The notes under the pieces were generated by a model that saw nothing but the letters and a program-made list of their open reading frames with translations, made no database searches and was not told the DNA's origin. Shown piece by piece: positions 1-10,048 of a stretch of DNA of 64,000 nucleotides. Positions within the stretch are counted from its first letter, which is position 1. Each line of letters opens with the position of its first letter. Source of the stretch: Symbiodinium microadriaticum (Eukaryota > Sar > Dinophyceae > Suessiales > Symbiodiniaceae); NCBI GenBank assembly GCA_001939145.1, contig LSRX01000784.1, positions 221,848 through 285,847 of the forward strand, given 5' to 3'. Position numbers and translations under genes: made by a program.

Positions 1-26
1 CAACCATACCAGGGGCAGTTTTTGTT

Positions 27-130
27 GGGGTCTCTTTAAAGGGATCCATAAGGGGTCTCTCTGTAAAGGGATCTCTAAGGGGTCTCTTTAAAGGGATCTA
101 TAAGGGTCTCTTTAAGGGATCCATAAGGGT
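27..130. repeat. Minisatellite, about 4 copies of a 25-27 bp unit
   Basis: Units begin near 27, 52, 79 and 103 and read roughly GGGGTCTCTTTAAAGGGATC followed by a short ATAAG-like tail. The same TTTAAAGGGATC core recurs dispersed elsewhere (about 54050-54180 on this strand, and 6880-6960 and 50415-50530 in the other orientation), so it is a shared low-complexity motif of this genome and not a gene. Confidence 0.7.
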
Positions 131-154
131 TTGGGTACTTGAGGGTTCTTTCTA

Positions 155-258
155 TATGGGTAATTCTCTAATTCGGGGTCCCCCTTTTAGGTCCCCCAAA
201 TAGTACGGCACCCCTGCAAAAAGGGTTGCGAAAGGGACCCTAATTTAGAGAACTCCGT
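155..258. repeat. Fold-back element, family B
   Basis: The ends form imperfect inverted repeats (ATATGGGTAATTCTCTAATT at the left, a TTTAGAGAACTCCGT-type end at the right), with inner palindromic GGTCCC/GGGACC blocks and a central TACGGCACCC motif. Related copies lie at 9331-9435, 35161-35244, 55048-55123, 56845-56951 and 62001-62113. Size near 100 bp, inverted ends and no coding capacity fit a non-autonomous MITE-like unit. The mobiliser is unknown. Confidence 0.65.
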
Positions 259-1160
259 GGTGCTCAGGATGCTAAAGGGTTTCTGCTGTTTATCCGGTTT
301 AGCATGGGTTTTCACAAGGTTGTTCAGGTTTTTCAGGTTTCTGAGGATTTTACACGGTTTAGGGTTTGGGGGTTCCATTGACTGTTCAGAGTTTCGAAGG
401 CGAGATTGTTGGATCGATGTGCGTACGGTCTATACAGGTTGACAAAGATATATAGCCTTATATAGCATGTTTTGGGTGTTATAGGAACTTCACCAGCATT
501 TGCAGTTATAGCGTTTACATGGAGTTTATAGGAATTTGTATGGTCTTCACGGATTTTTAGGGGCAAGGGATTTAAGGATATAAGGTTTTGCTTCCAGGGT
601 GCTGTAGACTTTCGGGTTAGACGCCAGTGCCCTTGATCCGTGGTAGCATTATGGTCAGACAAATGTTATTAGTGCATAGAGTTTTTGGTGCCTGGGATTT
701 TTGTGGTAGGATTACTGAGGCTTGACAGGGGCTTTTCGTGTTGAGCATGGCAACTACTCTCGATTTTTGGGGCGTGCTTTAGGGTTTGGGTGCTTAGGAT
801 TTAAGGTTTTAGGGTCTAGGGCTTGGGTTTTTAGAGTCAAGCTGGCTCAGGGCTCAGAGAGAGGTTGGGAGAGTTTAGAGGCTCGGTTCTTAGGGTTTAG
901 GCGTAGCCCCAATTGTATGTTGCGACCACAGAAAATTCGGTGAGAAGCAGTTAACACAGGTATAGGGGCCTACTTCAAGCAGGGTTCTGGGGGATGTTCT
1001 CGCCTGGTTATATCAGCCGGGCACTCTGCCGAAGTATTCCTGGTCCTAGTTCTGCAGGCTTCCATCTAAGGCATTTTCAGCCTCGGAGTTTAGGAGTAAG
1101 TATAGACGCCTAAATGTAGATACTTACCAATATCATCTGGACCTCAGGGTTCCTTACATC
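259..1160. other. Gene-free stretch with decayed telomere-like motifs
   Basis: I see no supportable gene. Short open frames here translate T/G-rich, telomere-derived sequence into GF/FR/LG-rich peptides. Scattered single TTTAGGG-like units occur between 780 and 900. Around 1095-1130 there is a small inverted repeat (TAAGTAT... / ...ATACTTA). Confidence 0.5.
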
Positions 1161-1162
1161 CT

Positions 1163-1202
<40 letters not shown>

Positions 1203-1231
1203 TATATATATATACACACACACACACACAC
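1163..1231. repeat. Compound microsatellite (TC)n-(TA)n-(CA)n
   Basis: A run of TC dinucleotides passes directly into TA and then CA dinucleotides. Confidence 0.95.
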
Positions 1232-1287
1232 TAGAAGATGGCCCAAAATCCTATTCTAATGGTTAAGGCGTATACAGCTTTGGTTCT

Positions 1288-1390
1288 TTAGGGTTTAGGG
1301 TCCGGGGCCGTCATGTGAGAAGGTTCAGGGTTTGGGGTTTGAGGGTTTAGGGTTTAGGACTTTAGGGCTTTAGGTTTCAGGGCCCTAAAC
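1288..1390 (+). repeat. Degenerate TTTAGGG array
   Basis: TTTAGGG units are interspersed with TTTGGGG, TTCAGGG and TTTAGGAC variants on the plus strand. Orientation flips to CCCTAAACCCTCAA at about 1383. Plant-type telomere heptamers are also the known dinoflagellate telomere type. This is an interstitial, decayed copy. Confidence 0.75.
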
Positions 1391-1502
1391 CCTCAACCAG
1401 TGTCGGCCGAGGCCCGAAACATGTGGCCACATGCCCTCCGCGGATGCCAGATTTTTCAGACCCCCGGCGAGACAAAGTCGAAGTCGAAGTGTAAACCGGC
1501 TT

Positions 1503-1563
1503 AGCTGGGTCCTTGTTGGATACAAGTTTACATTCTTGTTATAATGAAACCCAAGAAGGATTA
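1503..1563. repeat. Dispersed repeat, copy 1 (second copy 9711-9770)
   Basis: About 60 bp beginning GCTGGGTCCTTGTTGG matches 9711-9770 at roughly three bases in four by eye, including a shared TACATTCTTG core and GGATTA/AGATTA end. Neither copy is in a convincing gene. Confidence 0.5.
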
Positions 1564-2148
1564 CAAGGAACCAGTTAGGGTTTAGGGACAAGCAGAGCAG
1601 TGTATGATAGTGTGGCGAGATGGGGCCGATAAGGGGAGAAATTTACCCAACTGTCCAGACTTGAGACGAAGCCGATCTTCGGGCGTGGGACCTCACTGCA
1701 ATGGGTTTCGTCTTCACGGGTTTGCGTGCCGGATTCGTGCCCGAAACCCTAAACCCTAAACCCTGAATGGATCCTTTTACTCCCTTGGAGTCCATATAGT
1801 GTAAGTATACAATTAGTAGACCCCTGAACGCCCAAAAAAAGTTCTGCGTGCCCTTGAACCATCCCTTTCGGGTTTCGAATTCTAGTGCTTGCCTGGCGGT
1901 GCATGCACTCATTGGAGCGCCTGTGCCCGTAAACCCTCCAAAATTCTAAGCTCTGAATCCCTAAGCCCTAGACAGTCAGTTTTTGCGCCTGAGCCCTAAG
2001 CGCGAATCCTTGCAGGGTTTCGGATTTACACCCTAAGCACCCTCAACTGCCTAAAGGCTCATGAGGGTTAGTAAGTAAGGTCATAGGGAAGGTTACAATA
2101 CTAGGATAGCCCTGTTCAAGACAGTTGTAGCAACAAATGCAAACCCTA

Positions 2149-2215
2149 AACCCTACACCCCAAGCCCCAAACCCTAAACCCTAAACCCTAAGCCCCAAAC
2201 CCTAAGCCCGACTGC
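2149..2215 (-). repeat. CCCTAAA array
   Basis: Six to eight heptamers, some as CCCCAAA or CCCTAAG. A short array of the same orientation follows near 2338-2360. Confidence 0.8.
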
Positions 2216-2554
2216 ACAGACTCTCGTTGAGGAGTTGCGGGGTCACGTTCTGAGAGGGCTGTCAAAGTGGGCTGTCATAGTGCAGGTTTTGCGGCCGAGA
2301 CATCTCATGCGGAGAAAGTCCCAATGCTCTTAAAAAAAACTTAAGCCCTAAACCCTACTTACTAGGTCCCGTGAGCCCTTAAGAAGAAGGGCTCTCCACG
2401 AGAAGCAGGTACTTCGGGCCCTGTGGCCGCCTAGACGAGAGCTGTCTTCTTGCAGACGGTTTAGGGTTTATAGCGTTTTTGGGTAGAGTTTGCGTGCTGC
2501 GTTTTTGACTTTGGTGCGGTTGAGCTGTCGTCGCTGTTTGTTGCGGTGTCCCTT

Positions 2555-3473
2555 CCGTGCCGTTATGACGGTAAGCTTGTGTTTCGTAAGTTTGGTCTGT
2601 TGCCGTTGGGTGAAAAGTTACCGCCACACCCTGGAAGCTTGGTGAAGACGCTTGACAGCAAGGACCTGCCTGCGAAGAAACACCTTGTTGCGTTGCGCCT
2701 GTTTGTGCCGAAGTGTTTCGTGAGTGATGACAAATGTAAATCTTTTAAGGCTCAGCCAAGGGCTGGTGTTGATGAGTGGAGAGGAGTACCACAGGTCACC
2801 GGTACTTCTCCGATGGCTGGCATCTTAGCGACCAGGGCATGCGAGCACTGTGCAACACACAGCTCGAAGACATGGCGGAGGACAGGCTGCTTTGCGCGGA
2901 CATGTTGATTGCGCGAGGACTTTGACCTCGTCATCTCCGACTCCACGCTCTGCGTCGTGGAAAAGGAAAAGGCCGTCAGGGCCGTTTCGAGATTCCCGTC
3001 GCTGGCAACCAGCCCGTGCGGCTCGTGAAGGCCGAGCAACGCAAAGGAGGGGACTGTGGACGCCTCGTGGAGTCCCTTGTCTCCGCGCCGGTGCACCCGG
3101 CTTGGGGCAAGGGGTTCTACCGGGGCAACTTCAGTCGACACCTCTGGGACGTCATGGAGGGCAAGCTGGGGAAGGACCGAGCCAGTTAAATGTCCTGCGA
3201 ACGCGCATAGCCTTCTGAAGATACACGGCTGTACGCACCAAACAAAGTCCTGCTCGTGGTCGCAGGCCCGTGCCGAGCCCTCACTTCGGTTTCTGCTCCT
3301 TAAATGTCTGAGGCAATGATTGCATCAACGACTGGTGCACCCCAGAAGACATGCAGCACGAGATGGAATACATGCGGCAGACGAACCGAAACTCGCAACC
3401 GCTGCAGCTCGTCCGGCAATCATTCCGCGAAGAGGAAGGCGTGCAGCTGTACATCCTCGATGTCGTCCCGTAG
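2555..3473 (+). pseudogene. Broken protein-coding sequence of unknown family
   Basis: Several consecutive stretches read as ordinary protein but in different plus-strand frames, so this is either a frameshifted pseudogene or exons of a gene with unrecognised introns. Coding-like blocks are about 2570-2780 (contains KKHLVALRLFVPKCFVSDDK), 2797-2925 (contains RYFSDGWHLSDQGMRALCNT), 2918-2990 (EDFDLVISDSTLCVVEKEK), 2985-3188 (contains GKGFYRGNFSRHLWDVMEGK) and 3321-3473 (CINDWCTPEDMQHEMEYMRQ through ILDVVP and a TAG). G+C and codon choice are higher and more even than in the flanks. I do not recognise the family. The flanks are telomere-like repeats on the left and a CA repeat and minisatellite on the right. 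Confidence 0.5.
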
Positions 3474-3732
3474 AGTTACCTCCAGGCCAGTCTCGTCGAT
3501 GCCGGCACATGTAGTCCTTCTGAAGCCGAGCCCAGGACGACAGCCCGGCGAGGAACTCGGATGAATCCCATCGGGAGCCGCAAAACTGTATCCGTCCAAG
3601 GCGACAACTGCCGCATGAGCGTTGGCCACAGATCTTCTCGAGCCTTGCATAGCATCGCGCCCTCGAGACAAATGAGTGCAGTTGATGGACGCTCCATGCC
3701 ATAACTTGGCATTCCGATCTGCGCTGACCGGC

Positions 3733-3768
3733 GTGTGCACACAAGCACACACACACACAAACACAGAG
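3733..3768. repeat. (CA)n microsatellite
   Basis: CA dinucleotide run with small interruptions. A shorter CACACACACA block lies near 3855. Confidence 0.9.
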
Positions 3769-4017
3769 ACGACCTTGGCGCGATTGCACGTGTCTGAGAT
3801 CCACGCAACTGATTGCGGCAAGCTTTTGGGCTCGAACGCCGTCAATCTTGGAGTCACACACACAAACCGCCCGCCCGGCTCAGGTCCATCATTCTGGCTT
3901 CCAGCGGCACAGTCGTAGTGCAACACGTGCCCATTTGCAAGCAGGTCATGTCCGCGATCGCCAAGTACGAGGAGCGCACACGGGCTACCGAGCGGCCTCG
4001 CATGCCTGTGAAATCTA

Positions 4018-4235
4018 GAGGTTAGGGTTCTGCTTAAGGTTCCACGTAGGGCTCCCTTTAGGCTTCTGAGCACAGTTCCGTTGAAAGGTTCCGCTTAGGG
4101 TTCCGCTTGGGTTCTGATTAAGGTTGATTTGGTTTCCGAGTAGGGTTCCGTTTGGGTTCCGAATGATAAGGCTCCCGGTCAGGGTTCCGACTGGCGTTCG
4201 GTTCAGGGTTCCGATTAGGGTTCGTATTAGGGTCA
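4018..4235 (+). repeat. Degenerate minisatellite built on AGGGTTCCG
   Basis: About 15 irregular units of 12-18 bp with the core AGGGTTCCGNTTA. This differs from the heptameric telomere-like arrays elsewhere. On the minus strand it translates to Asn-Pro/Arg-rich peptides, which I regard as repeat translation. Confidence 0.65.
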
Positions 4236-4970
4236 GATGTGTTAGTCTGACAGTATTCTTTTGCACAAGGTGCAAGAACATGCGTTTTTTCTAATGTTAT
4301 GGGATCTAAGGGTGCGAGCTTGACTAGAGAATTCCATGCCAAGATCGTTTAGAGTGTAGGGTTTAGGGTTGAGCGATTGGAGCTTGAGATTTGAGAGCTT
4401 TAGGGTTTCGGGTGTACGTACGGCTTGTGGTTTCGAGCTTCGGGTTAAGGTTTTAGATCCTCGGGGCATAGGGCTTGGGGTATGGGGTCTAGGCTTTGCC
4501 GCTAAACCCCAAACCCGAAAGCCCAAGCCGTAATTGTGGGGTTTGCCCAGGAATGTCTGCAACAATCCGGAGCTGCACCCGGAGAACATGAAAGCCTGGA
4601 TGTCGGACCGCGGTCTGTCTTCAAGAACGTGTGTATATGATTACAGGAGGGTGATGGATTGAGGGCGTAGGGTATCAGGCAAGATTAAAGTGGTCGGACG
4701 TATTCGTAAGGGCTTCGCGATGGTTTTGTATACGCTTAGATTGATCAGGGTGTTTTGAAGGTTGTATACGGATATCATAGAGGTTGCGAAGGGTTTCGCA
4801 ACGGGCCGATTCAGGGTTCAGGGTTAATGGGGTTTAGGGTTTGTCCGAAACAATTTTCAGTTTAGGGGCTGGGGGTTTAGGTGTTTTATGGCGGAGGTTA
4901 AGTGTGAGGGGTTTGGGGTTGTACTGTGGCATTGTGCCTGGTGCTCCAGCATGTCCTCGCTCTGTGCTGA

Positions 4971-5219
4971 GCATTGCACTTTATTCTCACGTTGTGCTCA
5001 CCGCAATGCATCAGAGCACTTCGCTGTGTGAGCCCGGATCTCTTGGAACAAGTTGCAGAAGCATTGCAACGCAGCAACCCTTTCTTTTACTGCGCCTCGG
5101 CACTGCGATCCCAACATCGCCTGCAGCTTCCTGGTTTCGACCACTACCTGTGCATCGCACAAGCAGCACGTCTATTTGCTCCGTGTGGGATGCATGGCCT
5201 CAGGATGCTGCAGAAATCA
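4971..5219 (+). pseudogene. Coding-like fragment, unknown function
   Basis: An open frame ending in TAG at 5217-5219 reads as plausible protein (contains LLEQVAEALQRSNPFFYCAS and FDHYLCIAQAARLFAPCGMH) in an otherwise low-complexity neighbourhood. There is no ATG near its 5' end and a TGA closes the frame just upstream. It may be an exon or a relic. No family is recognised. Confidence 0.3.
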
Positions 5220-5894
5220 TAGGATTCGGAGTTGGGTGGTTGCGGGGTTAGCTTTGAACCTTTAGCACCCCTGTATGACGAGTTTTGGATATCCTAGAAC
5301 CGTATAGCCCAAATTTAAACGAGGGCACCTAAATCCTTAATCCTTAAACCCCTTTGAAAACCTTGTGAAACCGATTCAAAACCATACAAGAGCCGCTAGA
5401 GCATCCCCGGCTTGACCCCAAACCGTGCGTACTGTAAACCTCTTCCTTTGCTGACGAGGGCCACAAAACCCTAGGCCCTAAATCGTTTCGAGCCCTTATA
5501 CGAACCTCATTCCACGACCCTTAAACAGGACTACAGCGCTGCTCCCGAGATGCACGTGGAGGGAGTGGCCCGAGTCGCTGCAGAGAACGCACCTGACGCG
5601 AAGGCCCCGGGGAGCGCTTTAAAGTCTACTTATGCATTGGTGCTGCACCTGAAATTATTGTTGCTCTTGTTGCACCTTTTGCCTTTCTTTTGATTCCTAG
5701 GCATGTATGTTGGGGTTTTTTAAAGGTTCTCAGAAGTTTTGAGTGTTTTTGAGTTTTAGAGGATTTTGTGGAGTTGAATGGCTGACAAAACCTCCCCCAA
5801 ACCCCTAAACCCTAAACCCCTTAAATCCTGACTGCTTAGGAGCCGCCAGGGTATGCTCCAGGGATCTTCGGGTTCGGTAAAATATACAGGTTTA

Positions 5895-6062
5895 AGAGGG
5901 TTTGAAGGGGTTTAGGGTTTAGGGGCCCAGGGGCGTAATTTAATTTTTTGAAAGCTAAGCCTAGGGTTTAGGGTTTAGGATTTAGGGTTTAGGGTTTAGG
6001 GTTAGGGTGCACCCCCATCACTAAACCTTGCACCCTTAACCCTAAACCCTACACCCCTTAAC
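5895..6062. repeat. TTTAGGG array meeting CCCTAAA array (tail-to-tail)
   Basis: Plus-strand TTTAGGG units (5905-5925, 5960-6007) are followed within about 35 bp by CCCTAAA units (6036-6062). The polarity change across a short unique spacer resembles a telomere-telomere junction in form. Whether it arose that way is not shown. Confidence 0.7.
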
Positions 6063-6177
6063 CTCTTAAAGAGAAAGCAGCACCTGTTTTTCAGAGGATG
6101 GCCTCGTCGTGCGGCTCGACCCAGTGGACGTCACGGAAGGCCAGCAGCAGGGATGTCTGGGGATTCAGGTTACGGGG

Positions 6178-6458
6178 TACTTGGAGGTTCATGGGTAGTT
6201 ACAAGTGGGGTTGTGGGGTTCCTTTTAGGGTTCCTTCAAAGGGTTCTATAGGGGTTTTTAGGGGTTCAGGGGTTGTTATAAGTGGGGTTGTAAGTCTTCT
6301 GATATGGGTTATAACTATGGTCCTACCTGGAGGTTCATGGGTAGTTATAAGTGGGGTTGTAAGTCCTCTTATATGGGTTATAAGTAAGGTAACTATAGTT
6401 ATAACCCATACTAGGGGACTTATAACCCCACTTATAACTACCCATGAACCACCAAGTA
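6178..6458. repeat. Fold-back element, family A, nested/expanded copy
   Basis: The outer left arm begins TACTTGGAGGTTCATGGGTA; the right arm is its near-complement ending ACCACCAAGTA. Inside, further partial copies of the left arm occur (TTCAGGGGTTGTTATAAGTG near 6264; a full inner arm from about 6324). The family core is an inverted repeat of GGAGGTTCATGGGTAGTTAT followed by AAGTGGGGTTATAAGT, with a central AACTATAGTTATAACCCATA palindrome. Other copies: 12045, 12868, 13536, 49101, 55335 (truncated), 62997 (diverged). Confidence 0.85.
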
Positions 6459-6864
6459 GGGCTAAGGGCTTTGCACTGGGCTTGGGTTTTTGGAGGGTTC
6501 GTGGGGCTCCGGGCTTTTCAGGGTGTATATAGGGCTTAGGGATGATGGTTCAGGATTTAGGGGCCAGGGATCAGGGTTTAGGGTCTATGGCTCAGGGAAC
6601 AGGGATTCAGGGCTTAGGGCTGTGGGGTTTAGGTATCAGAGTTGGGGGTTTCGGATGCACATCTTAGAGTTTAGGGCCCCGTCGGTGCAGAGCTCAGGGC
6701 TCTAGCATTTCGGTGTTTAGGGGTGCTTATAAGGGTTTCTGGGGTTCGGGGGTTAGGGGTTTGTAGTTCAAGACGAGGGGTCGCGTTCTGGGCTTCGGAT
6801 TTCGGATTTCGGAGGGTCGGGGGTTCAAGGGACAAAGACGGATTTTCGACAGCAGCTTCCGGCA

Positions 6865-6985
6865 GCAAACCCTAAACCCTTTTCTAGATCCCTTTACAGG
6901 AACCCTTAAACCCTAAACCCTTAACGCTTTTCTAGATTCCTTTAAAGGAACCCTTAGACCCTAAACCCTTAAACGCTAAACCCGA
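6865..6985 (-). repeat. CCCTAAA-rich stretch
   Basis: CCCTAAACCCTT units alternate with a TTTTCTAGATYCCTTTAMAG motif present twice (about 6879 and 6928), giving an irregular duplication of about 48 bp. Confidence 0.65.
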
Positions 6986-7106
6986 AAACAAAGCCCGGAG
7001 GCAGCACCGGGTTTCAGTTTGTGCCTCTCCGCGGCCTTCCATGCAACAAGCCTCTCGGGCTATTTTTTGAGGGTTCAGGGTTTAGGGTTTAAGTTTAGGG
7101 TTTAAC

Positions 7107-7212
7107 CCGGAGAGCCCAATACCCCTTAATTAAGGAATATACCTTAAATCATAATATTAAGGCCCCTAGAATTCAAGGTATATTCCATTAAGGGCTATTG
7201 GTCTCTCTGGGA
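7107..7212. repeat. Fold-back element, family C
   Basis: Left end CCGGAGAGCCCAATACCCCT, right end complementary (ATTGGTCTCTCTGG). Inside, TTAAGGAATATACCTTAA and its complement form a second palindrome layer. Copies at 49364-49470 and 59594-59701. Confidence 0.8.
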
Positions 7213-7319
7213 GGTTTAGGGTAAGTTCGGAGGACTCGACTTCAAACCGACTACGAGGATATTTGGAATCAGAAGCCCCAGACCGTCAAGCCCTTTAGCC
7301 CCTTACTCCGGGTTTAGGG

Positions 7320-7392
7320 GTTAGTGGTTTAAAGTTTAGGGTTTAGGGTTTAGGGGTTAGTGGTTTAAAGTTTAGGGTCTAGGGTTTATATA
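7320..7392 (+). repeat. Short direct duplication within TTTAGGG array
   Basis: The string TAGTGGTTTAAAGTTTAGGG occurs twice about 40 bp apart inside telomere-like units. Confidence 0.6.
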
Positions 7393-7639
7393 AGGAGTCA
7401 TGGGTCTTGATTGAGTTTTTGTTTTGAGTTTCATGGCTGCACGTGTTGGAGCTTGGAGAGAAGCCTAGGATCCAACTTCCTACGGCCCCGCCCCCCTCAC
7501 AGCAAGCTGTACCTTAACCCCAAGTGACTTGCCAAAGATAGGGTTCTTAGGGTACAGGTAACCTCTACAGCAGTGTCTGAACTCCACAGGTGGCCTGGTA
7601 TCTTCCTTGATTAATTCAGGGCCTGGGGGGGGGGGGCTA

Positions 7640-7685
7640 AACCCTAAACCCTGAACCCTGAATCCTAAACCCTAAACCCTAAAGG
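7640..7685 (-). repeat. CCCTAAA array
   Basis: Six units follow a G10 homopolymer at 7626-7636. A TTTAGGG block of opposite polarity appears about 100 bp later (7783-7815). Confidence 0.8.
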
Positions 7686-7834
7686 TCTTGTGGCCTGGTT
7701 CAGGACTGGCAAAACTGGCAGAGACACGGTTTCGGGCGTGCCTGCTTTCAGCAAGCTCCTCCAAAGTGGAACCTAGCGCGGTTTAGGGTTTAGGGTTTAG
7801 GGGCTTAGGGTTTCGGCGAGTTTAGGATAAAGTT

Positions 7835-7935
7835 TGGGTACTGCCCCCCCATACAGTGGCAGTCTATAGTAGGGCTACTATTAGGGGCCTTATATATCCA
7901 TATTATGCCCATCACTGAGTGGGGGGGGGGCAGTA
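7835..7935. repeat. Inverted repeat with poly-C/poly-G arms
   Basis: Left GGTACTGCCCCCCCATACAG pairs with the right end CTGAGTGGGGGGGGGGCAGTATCC. The loop contains a TAGTAGGGCTACTA palindrome. About 100 bp; it abuts the family H element. Confidence 0.65.
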
Positions 7936-7940
7936 TCCGA

Positions 7941-8043
7941 GATAAAGTTGGAACATTATAATTTAGAGTCTTCATGCCCTTGAGGTAAAGTATAAGGGGT
8001 TCCAACACAAATCACCCTAAACCCATGTTCCAACTTTCTGGGG
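7941..8043. repeat. Fold-back element, family H, copy 1
   Basis: The terminal inverted repeats are AAAGTTGGAACAT and ATGTTCCAACTTTCTGGGG. An inverted, diverged copy is at 13412-13503: reverse-complementing this copy aligns GAAAGTTGGAACATGGRTTT and the following bases with that one. Confidence 0.7.
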
Positions 8044-8109
8044 TTTGCTGTGACTCAATCCGACACCCGGCGTTCATAATTCCCCAAATCATTCCAATCC
8101 TCAACACCT

Positions 8110-8345
8110 GCCCTAAACCCTAAGCCCGAAAACCCTAAACCCTAAACCCTAAACCCTAAAACCCTAAACCCTAAACCCTAAAACCCTAAACCCTACACCA
8201 TAACCTCCAATCCTCGACACCTGAACCGAGGAAACCGGGATTCTTCTCCTTCCTGGGCTTCTGAGCCATCGCCGTCTGGTTTTAAGGGCTTTGTATGGGT
8301 AGGGTTCAGAGTTCAGGGTTTAGGGTTTAGGGTTTAGGGTTTAGG
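8110..8345. repeat. CCCTAAA array then TTTAGGG array
   Basis: Some ten CCCTAAA units, several with an extra A (AAAACCCTAAA), occupy 8112-8200. After about 90 bp of unique sequence, TTTAGGG units run 8305-8345. Here the polarity is that of a telomere-capped fragment (C-strand left, G-strand right). Confidence 0.85.
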
Positions 8346-8599
8346 GGTCTATGCGGTTATTCGCGGTTTTGCATAGGTTTTTATTTTTGTTTTTACAGGG
8401 TTGTGCAAGGTCCAAACATGGGTGGAACAGAGGGCTCTGCGATGCCTTGCCAGAGTTGGGGTGGCCTTCAAGGAGGTTTCAGAAGCTTCGAAATTTCTAG
8501 TATGGAAGCCTAAACGATTATAGGCTTCCTTACTGTACGTCTACGGTTTAGGACCCAGGGTTTCTCGCAGGGGACTGGTTGTGGTTAGATGCTCGAGCG

Positions 8600-8790
8600 G
8601 TTTAGGCTTTAGGGTTTAGGGTTTAGGGTTTAGGGTCTAGGGTTTAGGGTTTAGGATTTAGGGGTTAGGGTTTAGGGTTTAGAGAATCATCAGGTCGCGT
8701 CCTAAACCGTAAAACCCTAAACCCCCAAAGCTCCAAACCCCTCGAAACCCCAACACCCTAAACCCTAAACCCTAAACCCTAAACCCGAAG
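8600..8790. repeat. TTTAGGG array meeting CCCTAAA array
   Basis: About ten TTTAGGG units (8607-8683) switch to CCCTAAA units (8700-8790) across a spacer of about 20 bp. This is a tail-to-tail arrangement as at 5895-6062. Confidence 0.85.
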
Positions 8791-8944
8791 TCATTGTAGA
8801 TCCCCGATAGATTCTAGACCCCTTCTTTGAGGAATCCATGAAAGACCCTCAGTCTGTTAAGCCAGAGAAGTTTCAGCAATGAGTCCCGGGTCTTCCCCAT
8901 GTGAACCGGCATCGCTTCGAGTTGAAGGAGTGCTCCTAGGGTTT

Positions 8945-9130
8945 GGGGCTCCTTACAAGGGTTCCTTCAAGGGGCTTGGGGTTTGGGGTTTAGGGTTTGG
9001 GGCTCCTTACCAAGGGTTCCTTCAAGGGGTTTGGGGTTTGGGGCTCATTACCAGGGTTTCTTAAAGGGGTTTAGGGTTTAGGGTTTGAGGCTCCTTGCAA
9101 GGGCTCCTTACAGGGTTCGTTAAAGGGTCT
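8945..9130 (+). repeat. Irregular tandem repeat, 41-54 bp unit
   Basis: Four copies starting at about 8947, 9001, 9042 and 9089, each beginning GGCTCMTTA/GGCTCCTTG followed by CAAGGGTTCCTTCAAGGGG and telomere-like filler. Confidence 0.75.
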
Positions 9131-9330
9131 ATCATCTATAAGGGGTCTATAATGGTTTAGGGGTTTAGGGGTTTAGGCTGGGGGTTTACGGTATAGTGGT
9201 TCATGTTGTAGGGGGTTCCTATAAGAGGAATCTATAAAGCGATGTATGAGCGTTCTATTGAAGGCTTAGGTGTTAGGAGTTCAGGGGTTCAGGGATCAGC
9301 TAACAGTGCAAGGTGTATCCTAATATCACA

Positions 9331-9435
9331 TGAGGGCAATTTTTCTAAACAAGGGTCGCTTTGGGGGTCCTTTCTATAAGGGAGCCGTGCTATATTGGGG
9401 ATCTAAAAAGGGACGTTAATTTAGAGAACCCACAT
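9331..9435. repeat. Fold-back element, family B
   Basis: The copy keeps the GGGTCCTTTCTATAAGGG core, the GCCGTGCTATATTGGGGA inner block and the right end TTAATTTAGAGAACCCACAT. The left end is diverged. Confidence 0.6.
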
Positions 9436-9550
9436 CTTTAGGGCTACCGGGATGTCATGCCCGTAGTTATCATGGATTGAACCCTAAAGCCAAAGCTCTA
9501 AGCACGAGACATAGGCTACCCCTACACCCTAAAGCCTAAAGCCCTACACC

Positions 9551-9799
9551 CTAAATCCTAAACCCTAAGGTGGGTCTGTGCTTCAGGGTTGGCGGCTTTA
9601 TGCCTTTACGACGCTGCTGGGCCTCGGTGAAGAGAGCCCGTGCCTCTTTGTTAATGCTGCCCCGCCTCAGGGCGGGCTTCTTCCTGGGCTTTTTCTGGGG
9701 GTTTCCGAAAGCCGGGTCGTTGTTGGCTACAATTCTACATTCTTGCCATACTGTAGCCCAAAAAAGATTAACACTTATCATTGTTAAATGTAGCGCCAA
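9551..9799 (-). pseudogene. Coding-like fragment rich in basic residues
   Basis: The minus-strand frame includes DPAFGNPQKKPRKKPALRRG and NKEARALFTEAQQRRKGIKP, which reads like a basic protein segment and not like repeat translation. The first part overlaps the 9711-9770 dispersed repeat and the last residues come from telomere-like DNA, so at most about 45 residues could be genuine. The family is unknown. The complementary frame is also open, so the strand is uncertain. Confidence 0.25.
9711..9770. repeat. Dispersed repeat, copy 2
   Basis: Matches 1503-1563 by eye, with a common GGGTC.TTGTTGG.TACAA and TACATTCTTG. Confidence 0.5.
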
Positions 9800-9895
9800 C
9801 TGGGAACCAGAAAAGGGTTAGGGCTTAAAGGGTTTCCGAGAGCTCGGATTCCCGTAATTTGCTGTACTGTCGAAGGCCCCAAGCCCCAAAACGCT

Positions 9896-10048
9896 GAAGG
9901 GTTTAGGGTTTAAGGTTTAGGGTTTAGGGTTTAGGGTTTAGGGTTTAGGGTTTAAGGTTGAGGGTTTAGGGTTTAAGGTTTAGGGTTTAGGGTTCTATAC
10001 GAGATACAGGGGGTTTCAGAAAAAAAAACCTAAACCCTAAACCCTAAA
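9896..10048. repeat. TTTAGGG array with polarity flip to CCCTAAA
   Basis: About 13 nearly uniform TTTAGGG units (9899-9993), a 35-bp spacer with an A8 run, then CCCTAAA units (10029-10048). Confidence 0.85.

Noticed and set aside
257..943. Gly/Phe/Arg/Leu-rich frames near the left end (and similar GFR- or NPKP-rich frames at 8879-9064, 13743-14006, 15058-15520, 39096-39363 and 63325-63613)
   Set aside because: Peptides generated by TTTAGGG or CCCTAAA repeats, with no independent coding signal.
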